NCBI GenBank assembly: GCA_933228675.1
Contig: OW121742.1
Span: 41,125,976 to 41,189,975 of the forward strand
From: Stomorhina lunata
Lineage: Eukaryota; Arthropoda; Insecta; Diptera; Rhiniidae
DNA length: 64,000 bases
Direction of reading: 5' to 3'
Under the pieces are notes generated by a model. It was not told the DNA's origin and ran no database searches. It saw only the letters and a program-made list of their open reading frames with translations. Position 1 is the first letter of the stretch; each line of letters opens with the position of its first letter. The translations under genes and the position numbers were made by a program. Positions 55,316 to 64,000 of the stretch are shown here, in pieces.

Positions 55316-57192
55316 GATATGGAATGCAGCGATTTAGCACCTGGGGTCAAACTACCGCATTCGATACCGATCGAAAACTCAGACATTTAAGCAAATATTG
55401 TGAAATATACTTTAGGGATGTTCAAAGTTACTTCGATGCAAAAAGTTTATTAAAATATGGTATCCATTTTGATTAGATTTTAAAAACATATAGTCCAATT
55501 AAACTTCTTTTACTATCGTTCATCTCTTGGCAAATAACTTCAAAAGCAGTAAAGTAAACTGTGCATATTTTTAATAATTTTGATTATCCTTAAAATATGC
55601 TATACAAATGTTTTGAAAATATCTAAGATTTCGATCGATATCGAATGCGGTAATTTGGCGCCTGATAAATTAAATTATTTATATTTTAACAAAATTGAAT
55701 TATTTAGTACAAGTCTTGAAGTGGTAAATCATGTCTTAATTTGATTTTTTTTTAGATGTAAAAAGAAACCTTTAAAGCATAAAATGTTTCTGTATTAAAG
55801 TTATTCCCAGGGCGGGGTAATTAAATGTGAACCGATTTTGCCCAATACCGAACTCTTTCCAAAAATCAAGAATATTATTGTCAAATTTGTATAAACTAGA
55901 TTTTTTTGCTCTAAACGGACGGAAAGCCAGAAACCAACTATTTTCTTTTTTTCTCGTATTTTTGCTTTAAATGGTTTATAAGGGAGCTAGGGTCCAATGT
56001 GAAGCGATTTTGCCCAACTCCAATACTAGAATTTTCCAAGACATAAGAAATACTTTTCATAGCGATTGCTTTAATTTGTTGGGGAGGGTTTTTTTAGAAA
56101 TCTGGGGCCAAATTACTGCATTCGATATCGATCGGAAACTCAGACTTTTAAGCAAATATTGTGAAGTATACTTTAGGGATGTTCAAAGTTACTTCGATGC
56201 AAAAAGTTTATTGAAATTTGGTATCCATTTTGATGAGTTTTTAAAAACATATAGCTCAGTTAATACACTTTTACTATTGGTCATCTTTTGGCAAATAACT
56301 ACAAAAAAAATGAAGTAAATTGAGCATCTTTTAAATAATATTGATTATCCTTAAAGTATGCTATACAAATGTTTTGAGAATATCTAAGATTTCGATCGAT
56401 ATCGAATGCGGTAATTTGGCGCCTGATAAATTAAATTATTTATATTTTAACAAAATTGAATTATTTAGTACAAGTCTTGATTTGATTTTTTTTTGTAGAT
56501 GTAAAAAGAAAGCTTTAAAGCCTAAAATATCTCTGTATTAAAGTTATTCCCGGGACGGGGTAATATGGCAGCTGTAGCAAATGTGAACCGATTTTGCCCA
56601 ATACCGAACTTTTTCAAAAAATCAATAATATTATTGTCAAATTTGTATAATTTAGATTTTTTTTCTTGGGTGCTATCGTGCTCTAAACGGACGGAAAGCC
56701 AGAAACCAACTATTTTGTTTTTTTTCGTATTTTTGCTTTAAATGGTTTATAAGGGAGCTAGGGTCCAATGTGAAGCGATTTTGCCCAACTCCAATACTAG
56801 AGTTTTTCAAGACATAAGAAATACTTTTCATAGCGATTGCTCTAATTTGTTGGGGAGGGTTTTTTTTAGAAATTTGGGGCCAAATTACCGCATTCGATAT
56901 CGATCGGAAACTCAGACTTTTAAGCAAATATTGTGAAGTATACTTTAGGGATGTTCAAAGTTATTTCGATGCAAAAAGTTTATTGAAATTTGGTATCCAT
57001 TTTGATTAGTTTTTAAAAACATATAGCTCAGTTAATACACTTTTACTATTGGTCATCTTTTGGCAAATAACTACAAAAAAAAATGAAGTAAATTGAGCAT
57101 CTTTTAAATAATATTGATTATCCTTAAAGTATGCTATACAAATGTTTTGAGAATATCTAAGATTTCGATCGATATCGAATGCGGTAATTAGG
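55316..57192 (+). repeat. ~765-bp tandem repeat, about two and a half copies
   Basis: GCAAATATTGTGAA is at 55391, 56152 and 56924, offsets 761 and 772. Units start and end near ATCGATATCGAATGCGGTAATT. Each contains a segment like the dispersed repeat at 53.8-54.4 kb (AGGGAGCTAGGGTCCAATGTG at 55981 and 56753). The second and third copies are much closer to each other than to the first. ORFs of 64-115 codons inside are not conserved between copies. Confidence 0.9.
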
Positions 57193-58430
57193 GCCCTGGA
57201 GAGAAAAATATTTGTATGCTCGTTAAATTCTGTGCGTCGTGCATATGTGACACCAGAATGTCCTTGTCTATAACTAGTTGTAGCAAATGTATTGCTTGCC
57301 TTTGGCTGGCCAAGTCCAATAAAACACTTTTTCAGATTTTATGGTTTTAAATCTTAAATAATATTTATTAAAATTTAATTTCAAGTTTATTTATAAAATA
57401 AATTTACAATTTATTGTAAATCTGATTAGAATTTTTAGCTTAAGACGAAATAAAAGGTAACATAACACTTTTTGTAGGCAAGTTAAAATTTAAACAAAAA
57501 AAAAAAAAAAAAACAATAATTAAAAAATTTAAGCAACTCAAAAATCGTATAAACTATTGTCAGTAATATTTAAATGTAATATTAAAAATATTTGTATTAA
57601 TAAAAAAACAATATCAATTAGTATTTAGGGTCTTTTTTTTATATAAGTTAAAATAAAATTTTGTTTAAAGCTTTTTTTTTGTCGAAAATGTCATCAATCC
57701 AAAGATTTTTTTAATGGAAATTTTAGGCAATTTAGGAAAATTTGGAAAATGTTAGGGTCTGAAATAATTAGAAGTTAAAAAAAATTATTTCTCAATAAGT
57801 TTTTTAATATATTTTTTAAAAAATTTCACATTTAAAAAAATTTTGTTTTGGAATTTTTTTTTTTTTTTCAAAATAACGAATTGATTTTTGAATTATTCCT
57901 CTTCTTATAATTAACAATTATTAAATACAATTGCAAAAAATAGGAACAAAAATTTGCTTGTGTTTGAATTAATAAAAATGACTGAGTTTTTGTTTTTAAT
58001 TGTTATAAAGAAAAATTTAAAATTATTAAAAAAAAAATCAAAAATATTACAAATAATTCTTACAAAAATTACAGCCACTAGGTACTATTTTTCTAAGTTT
58101 GTGCTATTTTTTTAATATTTAGTTGTCAGAAACAAATTATTTATTATATTAACCAATATTTGTTCCACTTTTTTGAATGGGTGTTACACTGTGCCAATTA
58201 ATTAAAAGTGACTGTTAACTTAATAAAACTATTGAATTTTTAAAACTTTTTTTTTAAATATATTTTTAGTAAAAATTGAGTTTATTATGCTGCCATATTT
58301 TCCCGTAAAATGTTTTAAACAATTTGTCTTGAAAGTAATTAATTTAAAAAAACTTAACCTAAATTTTTAACAAAAACTAGGAAAGAAATAATAAAAACTT
58401 AATTAAAGCCATTTGAAAGTAGTAAAAAAG
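57193..58430. other. Very AT-rich DNA
   Basis: I see no gene. There are long A and T runs (for example 57497-57514), but no ordered repeat. Confidence 0.5.
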
Positions 58431-58850
58431 CTAAAAAGCTTTAAAGCTTTGTTACTATTTAGCAATATCTTAAACTTTTTATAACTTTTAACCTTTATAT
58501 TAGCTTTTGAGCTTTATAAGCTTTTAAACTTTATTAGCTTTAAAGCTTTATTAGCTTTTAAGCTTTATTCGCTTTAAAGCTTTATTAGCTTTAAAGCTTT
58601 ATTAGCTTTAAAGCTTCATTAGCTTTAAATCTTTATTAGCTTTAAAGCTTTACTAGCTTTAAAGCCTTATTAGCTTTAAAGCTTTATTAGCTTTAAAGCT
58701 TCATTAGCTTTAAAGCTTTATTAGCTTTAAAGCTTTACTAGCTTTAAAGCCTTATTAGCTTTAAAGCTTTATTAGCTTTAAAGCTTTATTAGCTTTAAAG
58801 CTTTATTAGCATTAAAGCTTTATTAGCTTTAAAGCTTTACTAGCTTTTGC
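58431..58850. repeat. 17-bp AGCTTTAAAGCT minisatellite
   Basis: About 24 units of TTAGCTTTAAAGCTTTA. The core AGCTTTAAAGCT is a perfect palindrome. It lies about 340 bp past the stop codon of the transporter gene (which reads towards it), so it may fall at or just after that gene's 3' end. Confidence 0.92.
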
Positions 58851-59187
58851 TTCAAGTTTCTCATAATAATGTTTAAATCTTTGTGGCTTTTTCTTTTAAT
58901 ATTTAAATGTTTTTTTTTTCATTTTTGTTAAATAAATTAATTTTTATACAAATTTGAGTTACTCTCTTTTTCAATAAAATCCCTGTCTGTACAAATTACA
59001 GTTTCTTTGTGTCTATGGTTAAATGTTTTAGTACTGTTTTCTTTATTTTTTTTAATGTTATTTATTAAATTAACTTTTTTCTTAATTTTTTTTGTTTTGT
59101 TTGCATATAAATAATATTTATAATGTTATTGTTTAAACAATAAAATTAACACAGAATACTTAAAATCAAAAAAAGAATATTTAAATC
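58851..59187 (-). other. Probable 3' untranslated region of the transporter gene
   Basis: Lies just downstream of the stop on the minus strand. AATAAA on that strand occurs at 59066-59061 and 59047-59042, about 120-145 nt after the stop; either could be the polyadenylation signal. The 3' end is not proven. Confidence 0.45.
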
Positions 59188-59451
59188 TTAATCCTTACTA
59201 CTGAATTCAGCTTTGAATTCCAATATACTGACATAGGTACCCGTAACGAAACCCAAAATGCCGAAACATATCAATAGCATATTCTTCCATAGACGCCATT
59301 TGAAACGGCCATAGCCGGGATCTTCATTATACACAGCCAATTCAATGATTGAGGGTACAATCATGCCCAAAGTACTCAAGCAAACGGCACCGATGAGAGA
59401 GATGAAGGGTCCCAAATTGGGTAGAGCCACGGCAATGGCACCACAAATTAT
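59188..59451 (-). CDS. Transporter terminal coding exon
   Basis: 264 bp, 87 residues plus TAA (59190-59188). The acceptor is TTTCAG just before 59451, and the reading frame begins in phase 0 with IICGAIAVALPNLGP. It holds two hydrophobic segments (PFISLIGAVCLSTLGMIVP and LLICFGILGFVTGTYVSIL) and ends EFSSKD. Confidence 0.92.
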   Translation of the reverse strand: MICGAIAVALPNLGPFISLIGAVCLSTLGMIVPSIIELAVYNEDPGYGRFKWRLWKNMLLICFGILGFVTGTYVSILEFKAEFSSKD

Positions 59452-60744
59452 CTGAAAGTGAAAAGAAGGGGAAGATAATTAGTTAAAAATATTATTTTAA
59501 GTCATTTTAAATTCCGTCAAGGTGTGTATAAAAGCATATATCTTGGATTCTGGTGATATTTTTACGTCATTGATGTTCAGTATAGAAGCTTTATTTATGT
59601 TTCATAGTCATAATTTATCTTCCGATGCCGATGGACGAATATTGTGAAAACAGTTTTAATTAAGACGCGTATAAGAGAACAGTGTAACTAAGAATATTTG
59701 TATAGCTCTTTTGTGAAGTTTGTTTACAGTTTTTGTGAAAGCGTGTTAAAGTTAATAAAAAATATTACTTTGTACAACTACATAAAGTGTTTTAATTTTG
59801 TTTTCTGATGTTTTTAAAAAGAATTCCTTCCACGTTTTTAAAGGAAAAATGTAACAGTATTTTAACTTTAACTTGGAATACGTTAAAGGACTTATTTAGA
59901 TTGATGAAGTACTAGGGGATATTGGATACCAAGCAATGGTTCTGATTGGTCTTAACTTGGTAATATAGGTTAGGACATCGCAATATGGTATTTCTACTGC
60001 AAAAAAGCAGAAGTTTTTAACCAAATTGTATTTAGTTGTATTGCCAAGGCAGAAACCCTAGGAGTCCACGGATTTCAACCAAAATTAGTTCAACTTGAGA
60101 ACTCCGGCTTATACATTGAGAACAAAAATAAGAACGCAGGTCAAGGGATCTGAACCAAATTTAGTTGAATGTATTCTTTTGAGAATGTTTTCTTTTGAGA
60201 ATTGCGGATTATACATTGGAAAAAAATGGGCAGGTACTCTAGGAGTCAAATGATTTAAACCAAAATGAATAACCTCTGAATAGAAAAAAGGACCACGATT
60301 TAAGGATCAGCATCTGGAATTTCTGAACTCTTTATATAGGTGCTTTGATGCAGTTGATGCATGTTCTTGATGAGTATAAATGTGAATGCTGTCCGGGAAA
60401 TAAGATGGCATGGGCACATCGTCGCCGAGACACCGAAAGTTGACCTATATTATATCTGCCATGAAATTAGTTACGAATTTGTTTGAGGTCTATAGTGAAC
60501 AAAAGAATGCGAAATCTGATTTCCGCCTTAGTACTTGACCTGTACCTGACTTGTGATAGCGACATTAAATAATCCTTCTATGATCAGCTTGAGGAAGGTA
60601 TGATAGATGCGTCAATCATGACATTCAAATAATACTGGGTGATTTTAACGCAAAGATATTATGGGAAGCTGCTTTGATTCTACTGATGGCATTTTATAGA
60701 GAAGAATCTAACAATGAAAAATCTGGGTTCTTTTTCTAAGATTT

Positions 60745-60791
<47 letters not shown>

Positions 60792-63700
60792 AAAAATCGG
60801 TTAAAGTCAGCTGAATATAGTGAAACAAAAATTTATGGTAAAATTTTTGAAATATAAATCCTTATGTATCAAAGATATTTTAACTGACAAAATGTAGGTA
60901 TCACTTTTATTTAAGTCTAAGATCTTGTTTTTGTTAAAAAGAAAAAAGTTTATTGCGTACGTAGTTTGGGAGATATAGGCGCATCAAAATTGTCCTATAA
61001 AATTCAGCATTGGCTGTTTTCGTTGGAGAAAAAGTCAGTTAGCCCGGTTTACCTCCGTACTCTCAGTATAATGAAATGAAACGCAAAAGGCTTTTCTTTC
61101 GAATTAGCTAAAAAATTCACCAACTTTTGTCAATATTTTAAAAAATCACAATTTAGTAAAAAAAAGTATTGAATATTGCTTATGATAACAACTTATTGCA
61201 TACCTTCAGGCTTAAATTTTTAATCAAATTGCAGTTGTTAATCCTAACATTAGTTCAAATTACATTATCTTTAGATTTAAGAAGTACCTCTAGGCAATCT
61301 ACGGAATTCAAAAAAAATTAGTAGAGTTCTTTCTTGGATCAACTAATAGGCATGTGACGAAATTTACTAAATTTTATTGAGAAGTTCGCCTTATTCATTG
61401 AGAATAAAAATACATGAAAAAATAGGGGTCCAAGGCAGGTACCCCAAGAATTTGACGGATTTCAACCAAAATTAGTAAAACTCTTTCTTGAATCAACAAA
61501 TAAAAGAGTGTCGAATTTTATTAAATTCCATTGAATATTTCGGTTTATACATTGAGAAGAAAAATTAGTGAAAAAATGGGGTCCAAAGGAGGTGCCCAAG
61601 GAAGTCGACGGACTTCAACCAAAATTAGTACAGCTCTTTTTTGGATCAAAAAATAAAAGTGTGCCGTATTTTATCAAATTTTATTAAAAATTACGGGTTG
61701 TACATTGACAAATAAAATAGATGAAACAAGTAAGAAAGTGCTATAGTCGGTCAAGCCCGACCATACGATACCCTTCACCACTAAGGTCAAAGGTATAAAG
61801 ACAAATATTTGCTAAATTTTGCCATCATACAAACATTTTCTCAAAACTTATATATTTAAGCTGTTTCCGTCATTTGGACTTATATGAGAGCTAGGGTCAA
61901 ATGTGGACCGATTATCTCGAAATTTGTCAAAATGATTACAGTTGTTATTAAAATTATGTTTAAACTTAATATTCTCATTATCTTCAAATTTAAGAGCGTT
62001 TTAGTGTCTCATTTAGTGCGATTTGACACATAAGTTTGTATGGGAGCTATGGCAAAATGTAAACCGATTTAAACGAAATTTGGTGCAGTGATTTACGTTT
62101 ACATAAGCAACATTTGTTTTAAATTTTATGAAAAAATATTAATATTTGTGGCCAATATATCAATTTCGGGTAGTGGGACCTACGGGAGGTACCATAAATA
62201 ATGCACTGATTTTGACGAATTTTAATAACTATGATCCCACCATCAAAAAAATTATTTGTGCCAAATTTCATCAATTATCTTTCCACCAATGTTGGTGTAG
62301 GGTATAAAAATGGGGGTCCAAGGGAGGTAGATGAAATATCACTGTGCGCCGTCAACATTAATAACAACATAAGTTTCGAAGTCAAACGTGACAATCAAAA
62401 CTACGCTCTACAAAACGCTTATACTACCCGTGTTATTATATGGTATTGAATCGTGGGCAATGCACAGGCAGATATTCTTCTCGTTTTTTGAGAAGAAGAG
62501 TATACGAAAAATCTTTAGACCAACCAGTCTGCATCAACAATGAATATCGTTATAGAATGAGCCATTAGCTGTATGAGTTTTACACCGACATCGATATAGT
62601 AAAACGCATCAAACATCATCGGCTACGTTGACATATTGTGCGAATGGATGAAAATGCTACAGCAAGAAAAGTTTTAAAAAATGATCCTAAGAGGACGTCC
62701 GAAACTTCGATGGAAAGACCAAGTAGAGGAAAATCTTTCAAAGCTTGACCTACGAAATTGGAGAATAAGAGCACTTGATCGAAGCGCACGGAATTCTGAA
62801 ATATTCCCAGCCTTTGACCATAACAGGTTATAAATATAGGCCATTTAAGTAAGTAAGTACTATTTATTCTTAGTTATGATCAATAGTTTGACATTCTAAA
62901 GTCCTATTTTAACTATATACAATCGATGATTATTATGAAGTTCTAACTCATATTACTTTTGTCATATTTAGCTTCAATCATGGATCATTCATAATCCTAT
63001 TATAGTTTCAATTGAAAGTCATTATTCATTCTGTAGACCTATTTAAGGTAGAATTGTACCCAATCATGGGTCTTTTCAGAGTCTTTGTTTATTTTTTATA
63101 ATGATCAGATTCTAAGATTCAATCATGCTAAGTAACTTAGAGCTACATTTTTGCCTTAGTGCAATACAGTCTTAATCAAAATTTTACTATCAATCATTAT
63201 TCTTTTCTTCTTTTTGACCATTTTTAGAAAACAGTTTCAGTCATCCATGATTAAAATTCCATAACTAAACTTCAATCATTTCAACTTACCACCAAAATAA
63301 CTCTTAAACCATATTCAGCCATATTTTGTTTCTCAGGAGCGATTTTATGTTGGATACCCTTCCAGATAATGCTCATGGGTACATAGAATTGCAAAGTAAA
63401 GGTAAAGAATATAGCAACTGCAATCATCAGCTTAACAGATTGAGCCAAGCTAGAAACGAAAAAAAACATTAGTAGGTTTTTAAAAATAAAAATAAACAAA
63501 AAACTTACATATCCTCCACCGGTAAATTCAAGGTAATACTACCCTCGGTCTTATCGCCATACTTCAAATAGCCAAAGAAACCGACCAAAGTGTACAAGGT
63601 AATCACAGTACCCATGCCAATATTCAAAACCGAGGGGCAACCAATAAAATGATTAGGGTTCTTCATGTCATTCTCCAAAGACATAACTACACCAATACCT

Positions 63701-64000
63701 TCCAAGGCAAAGATCACAGTACCGAAGAACAAGGGCCATTGGGTAAAGTCGGCCACAGCAACACGTTCACTTGGATCGGGCATGTCATTGAAGATATAGG
63801 TAAAGGTAATGATAATACCAACAAACATCAAAATATTGGCCACCATCGAGAAGGGAGTCAAATACTTTAAGTTTCTCACCAAACACATCAACAACAGAGG
63901 ACTGGTAACGATGATGATCCAAATCCTAATACCCATGGCATTCTCCTCGCCCACATAATAATCCACCACTTGTTTGACATTTGTTCCAACGAATACCAGG
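59188..64000 (-). CDS. SLC36-type proton-coupled amino acid transporter gene, last three coding exons (partial)
   Basis: The gene enters from beyond the right edge and ends here. Coding parts are 64000-63509, 63449-63290 and 59451-59188. Spliced, they give about 300 residues of a multi-spanning membrane protein of the amino-acid/auxin permease (Aa_trans) superfamily. Segments such as FALEGIGVVMSLEN, FFGYLKYGDKTEGSITLNLP and LPNLGPFISLIGAVCLS are typical of animal SLC36 (PAT) proteins, which move small amino acids with protons across plasma or lysosomal membranes. Eight hydrophobic segments are visible; the family has about 11, so the N-terminal third lies outside. Flies have several paralogues (for example path, CG1139); I cannot tell which this is. 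Intron phases agree and no stop interrupts the joined frame. Confidence 0.92.
60040..60270 (+). repeat. Diverged copies of the ~154-bp intron repeat
   Basis: One to two worn units carry TTTCAACCAAAATTAGTT and CTTATACATTGAGAAC, shared with the array at 61.3-61.7 kb. Confidence 0.7.
60480..60690 (+). pseudogene. LINE endonuclease remnant
   Basis: Broken frames still read VNKRMRNLISALVLD, FYDQLEEGMID and, after a frameshift, HDIQIILGDFNAKI. The last is the GDFNA motif of the apurinic-type endonuclease in LINE retrotransposons. Stops and frameshifts show it is dead. It may come from the same copy as the piece at 62.3-62.8 kb, with the middle lost. Confidence 0.7.
60747..60789. repeat. (AT)n microsatellite
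   Basis: About 21 uninterrupted AT dinucleotides inside the transporter intron. Confidence 0.95.
61275..61735 (+). repeat. ~154-bp tandem repeat, three copies
   Basis: AATTAGTA(G/A/C)A marks each unit at 61321, 61475 and 61628 (spacing 154 and 153). Units also share GGATCAAC(T/A)AATA, TTTATTGAG and GGGGTCCAA. Confidence 0.85.
61736..61800 (+). repeat. Hairpin repeat like the start of the 51.8-kb element
   Basis: AAGTAAGAAAGTGCTATAG, a TCGG...CCGA hairpin and GATACCCTTCACCA. It is the same architecture as 51846-51895, with a diverged stem. Worn GGAGCTAGGGTCAAATG and GGAGCTATGGCAAAATG segments follow at about 61889 and 62043. Confidence 0.7.
62340..62840 (+). pseudogene. LINE reverse-transcriptase C-terminal remnant
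   Basis: Frames broken by stops and shifts still spell NINNNISFEVKR, LPVLLYGIESWAM, IRKIFRPTS, IVKRIKHHRLR, HIVRMDEN, RGRPKLRWKDQVEENL and LRNWRIRALDR. This is the order of the C-terminal part of many insect non-LTR retrotransposon polymerases (the RLRWLGH-VRM and GRP-RW-D-V blocks). It ends in a short AAGT repeat (about 62846-62860), like a LINE 3' tail. It lies on the strand opposite to the host gene. Confidence 0.82.
63290..63449 (-). CDS. Transporter penultimate coding exon
   Basis: 160 bp. Its first base completes an Ile codon from the previous exon (phase 2), giving VED-I-LAQSVKLM, and it ends in phase 0 after ILV. The acceptor TTTCTAG precedes 63449 and the donor GTAAGT follows 63290. 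It contains the hydrophobic segment LMIAVAIFFTFTLQFYVPM. Confidence 0.92.
63450..63508 (-). other. 59-bp intron of the transporter gene
   Basis: A short intron of the usual fly size with GTAAGTTT at the donor and a T-rich run before CTAG at the acceptor. Reading through it meets a stop at once, which supports splicing. Confidence 0.9.
63509..64000 (-). CDS. Transporter exon cut by the window edge
   Basis: 492 bp are in the window, and the frame stays open to base 64000. No ATG start is claimed: the first candidate, at 63969, is a GTG inside the frame and the upstream codons read LVFVGTNVKQ. Four hydrophobic segments lie at WIIIVTSPLLLMCLV, NILMFVGIIITFTYIF, LFFGTVIFALEGIGV and MGTVITLYTLVGFFGY. 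An acidic/polar loop, DMPDPSERVAVADFTQ, separates the second and third. Confidence 0.92.

Larger units (their letters stand above)
59452..63289 (-). other. Last intron of the transporter gene, 3838 bp
   Basis: The donor is GTAAGT at 63289-63284 and the acceptor CAG at 59454-59452. It is filled with old transposon remains and simple repeats: LINE pieces, a ~154-bp tandem repeat, a hairpin repeat and an (AT)n run, all described separately. The LINE pieces are on the strand opposite to the gene. Confidence 0.88.

Noticed and set aside
54629..55390. 253-codon Ile/Lys/Phe-rich ORF
   Set aside because: It is a translation of the family C array plus the start of the 765-bp repeat, with no domain.
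63967..63969. Start codon of the transporter at 63969
   Set aside because: The codon is GTG and the frame is open to the window edge with transporter-like residues upstream.

Overview
The window looks like nuclear DNA of a dipteran fly, probably a calyptrate (blowfly or house fly type). The grounds are very AT-rich intergenic DNA, an insect BEL/Pao retrotransposon, a Tc1/mariner-superfamily element with an animal-type transposase, decayed LINE pieces, and a host gene with one 59-bp intron and one 3.8-kb intron. The species is inferred, not proven. Coordinates of repeat arrays are approximate by one monomer.

The striking property is tandem repetition: by my tally roughly 28 kb, a bit over 40%, is minisatellite. 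Family A has a 29-bp (sometimes 31-bp) unit built around AATTTTTCGAAAATTGA and CTATTTATAGG. It lies forward at 0.5-3.9 and 27.9-30.8 kb and mostly reversed at 39.2-41.0, 44.0-45.9 and 47.3-50.6 kb, with a self-complementary 31-bp form at 42.1-43.1 kb. Family B has a 31- or 33-bp unit made of two palindromes, TTGGTGATCACCAA and TTTTCTATAGAAAA, at 4.8-6.7/15.0-15.2, 16.7-19.5, 20.6-23.5 and 24.6-26.3 kb. Family C (about 30 bp, TTTTTATCAAAAATTTTTC) is at 31.8-34.3 and 54.5-55.3 kb. Other arrays are a 19-bp TGACTCAG repeat (37.9-38.8 kb), a 132-bp repeat (52.5-53.2 kb), a ~765-bp repeat (55.3-57.2 kb), a ~154-bp repeat (61.3-61.7 kb) and a 17-bp AGCTTTAAAGCT repeat (58.4-58.85 kb).

Mobile elements: (i) an apparently intact BEL/Pao LTR retrotransposon on the minus strand at 6697-14989, with 374-bp LTRs I read as identical, a 5-bp CCAAC target duplication inside a family B monomer, a 1741-residue Gag-Pol and an extra 433-residue ORF after Pol that repeats the nucleocapsid-protease part of Gag-Pol; (ii) a 1.28-kb Tc1/mariner-like element at 34802-36078 with an intact 352-residue transposase and inverted repeats; (iii) a ~3.2-kb foldback structure at 31503-34716, in which two inverted copies of a unique-array-unique module meet at a very short centre; (iv) a ~2.7-kb dispersed element at 51.85-54.54 kb; (v) LINE endonuclease and reverse-transcriptase remnants at 60.48-60.69 and 62.34-62.84 kb.

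The only host gene I can support is at the right edge on the minus strand: the last three coding exons of an SLC36-type (proton-coupled amino acid transporter) gene, 64000 down to 59188. Everything to its left is non-genic, repeat-dominated DNA. The best leads are the extra nucleocapsid/protease-like ORF of the retrotransposon, the foldback module with inverted minisatellite arms, the double-palindrome satellite, and the 19-bp array that carries about 28 AP-1/NF-E2-like sites.
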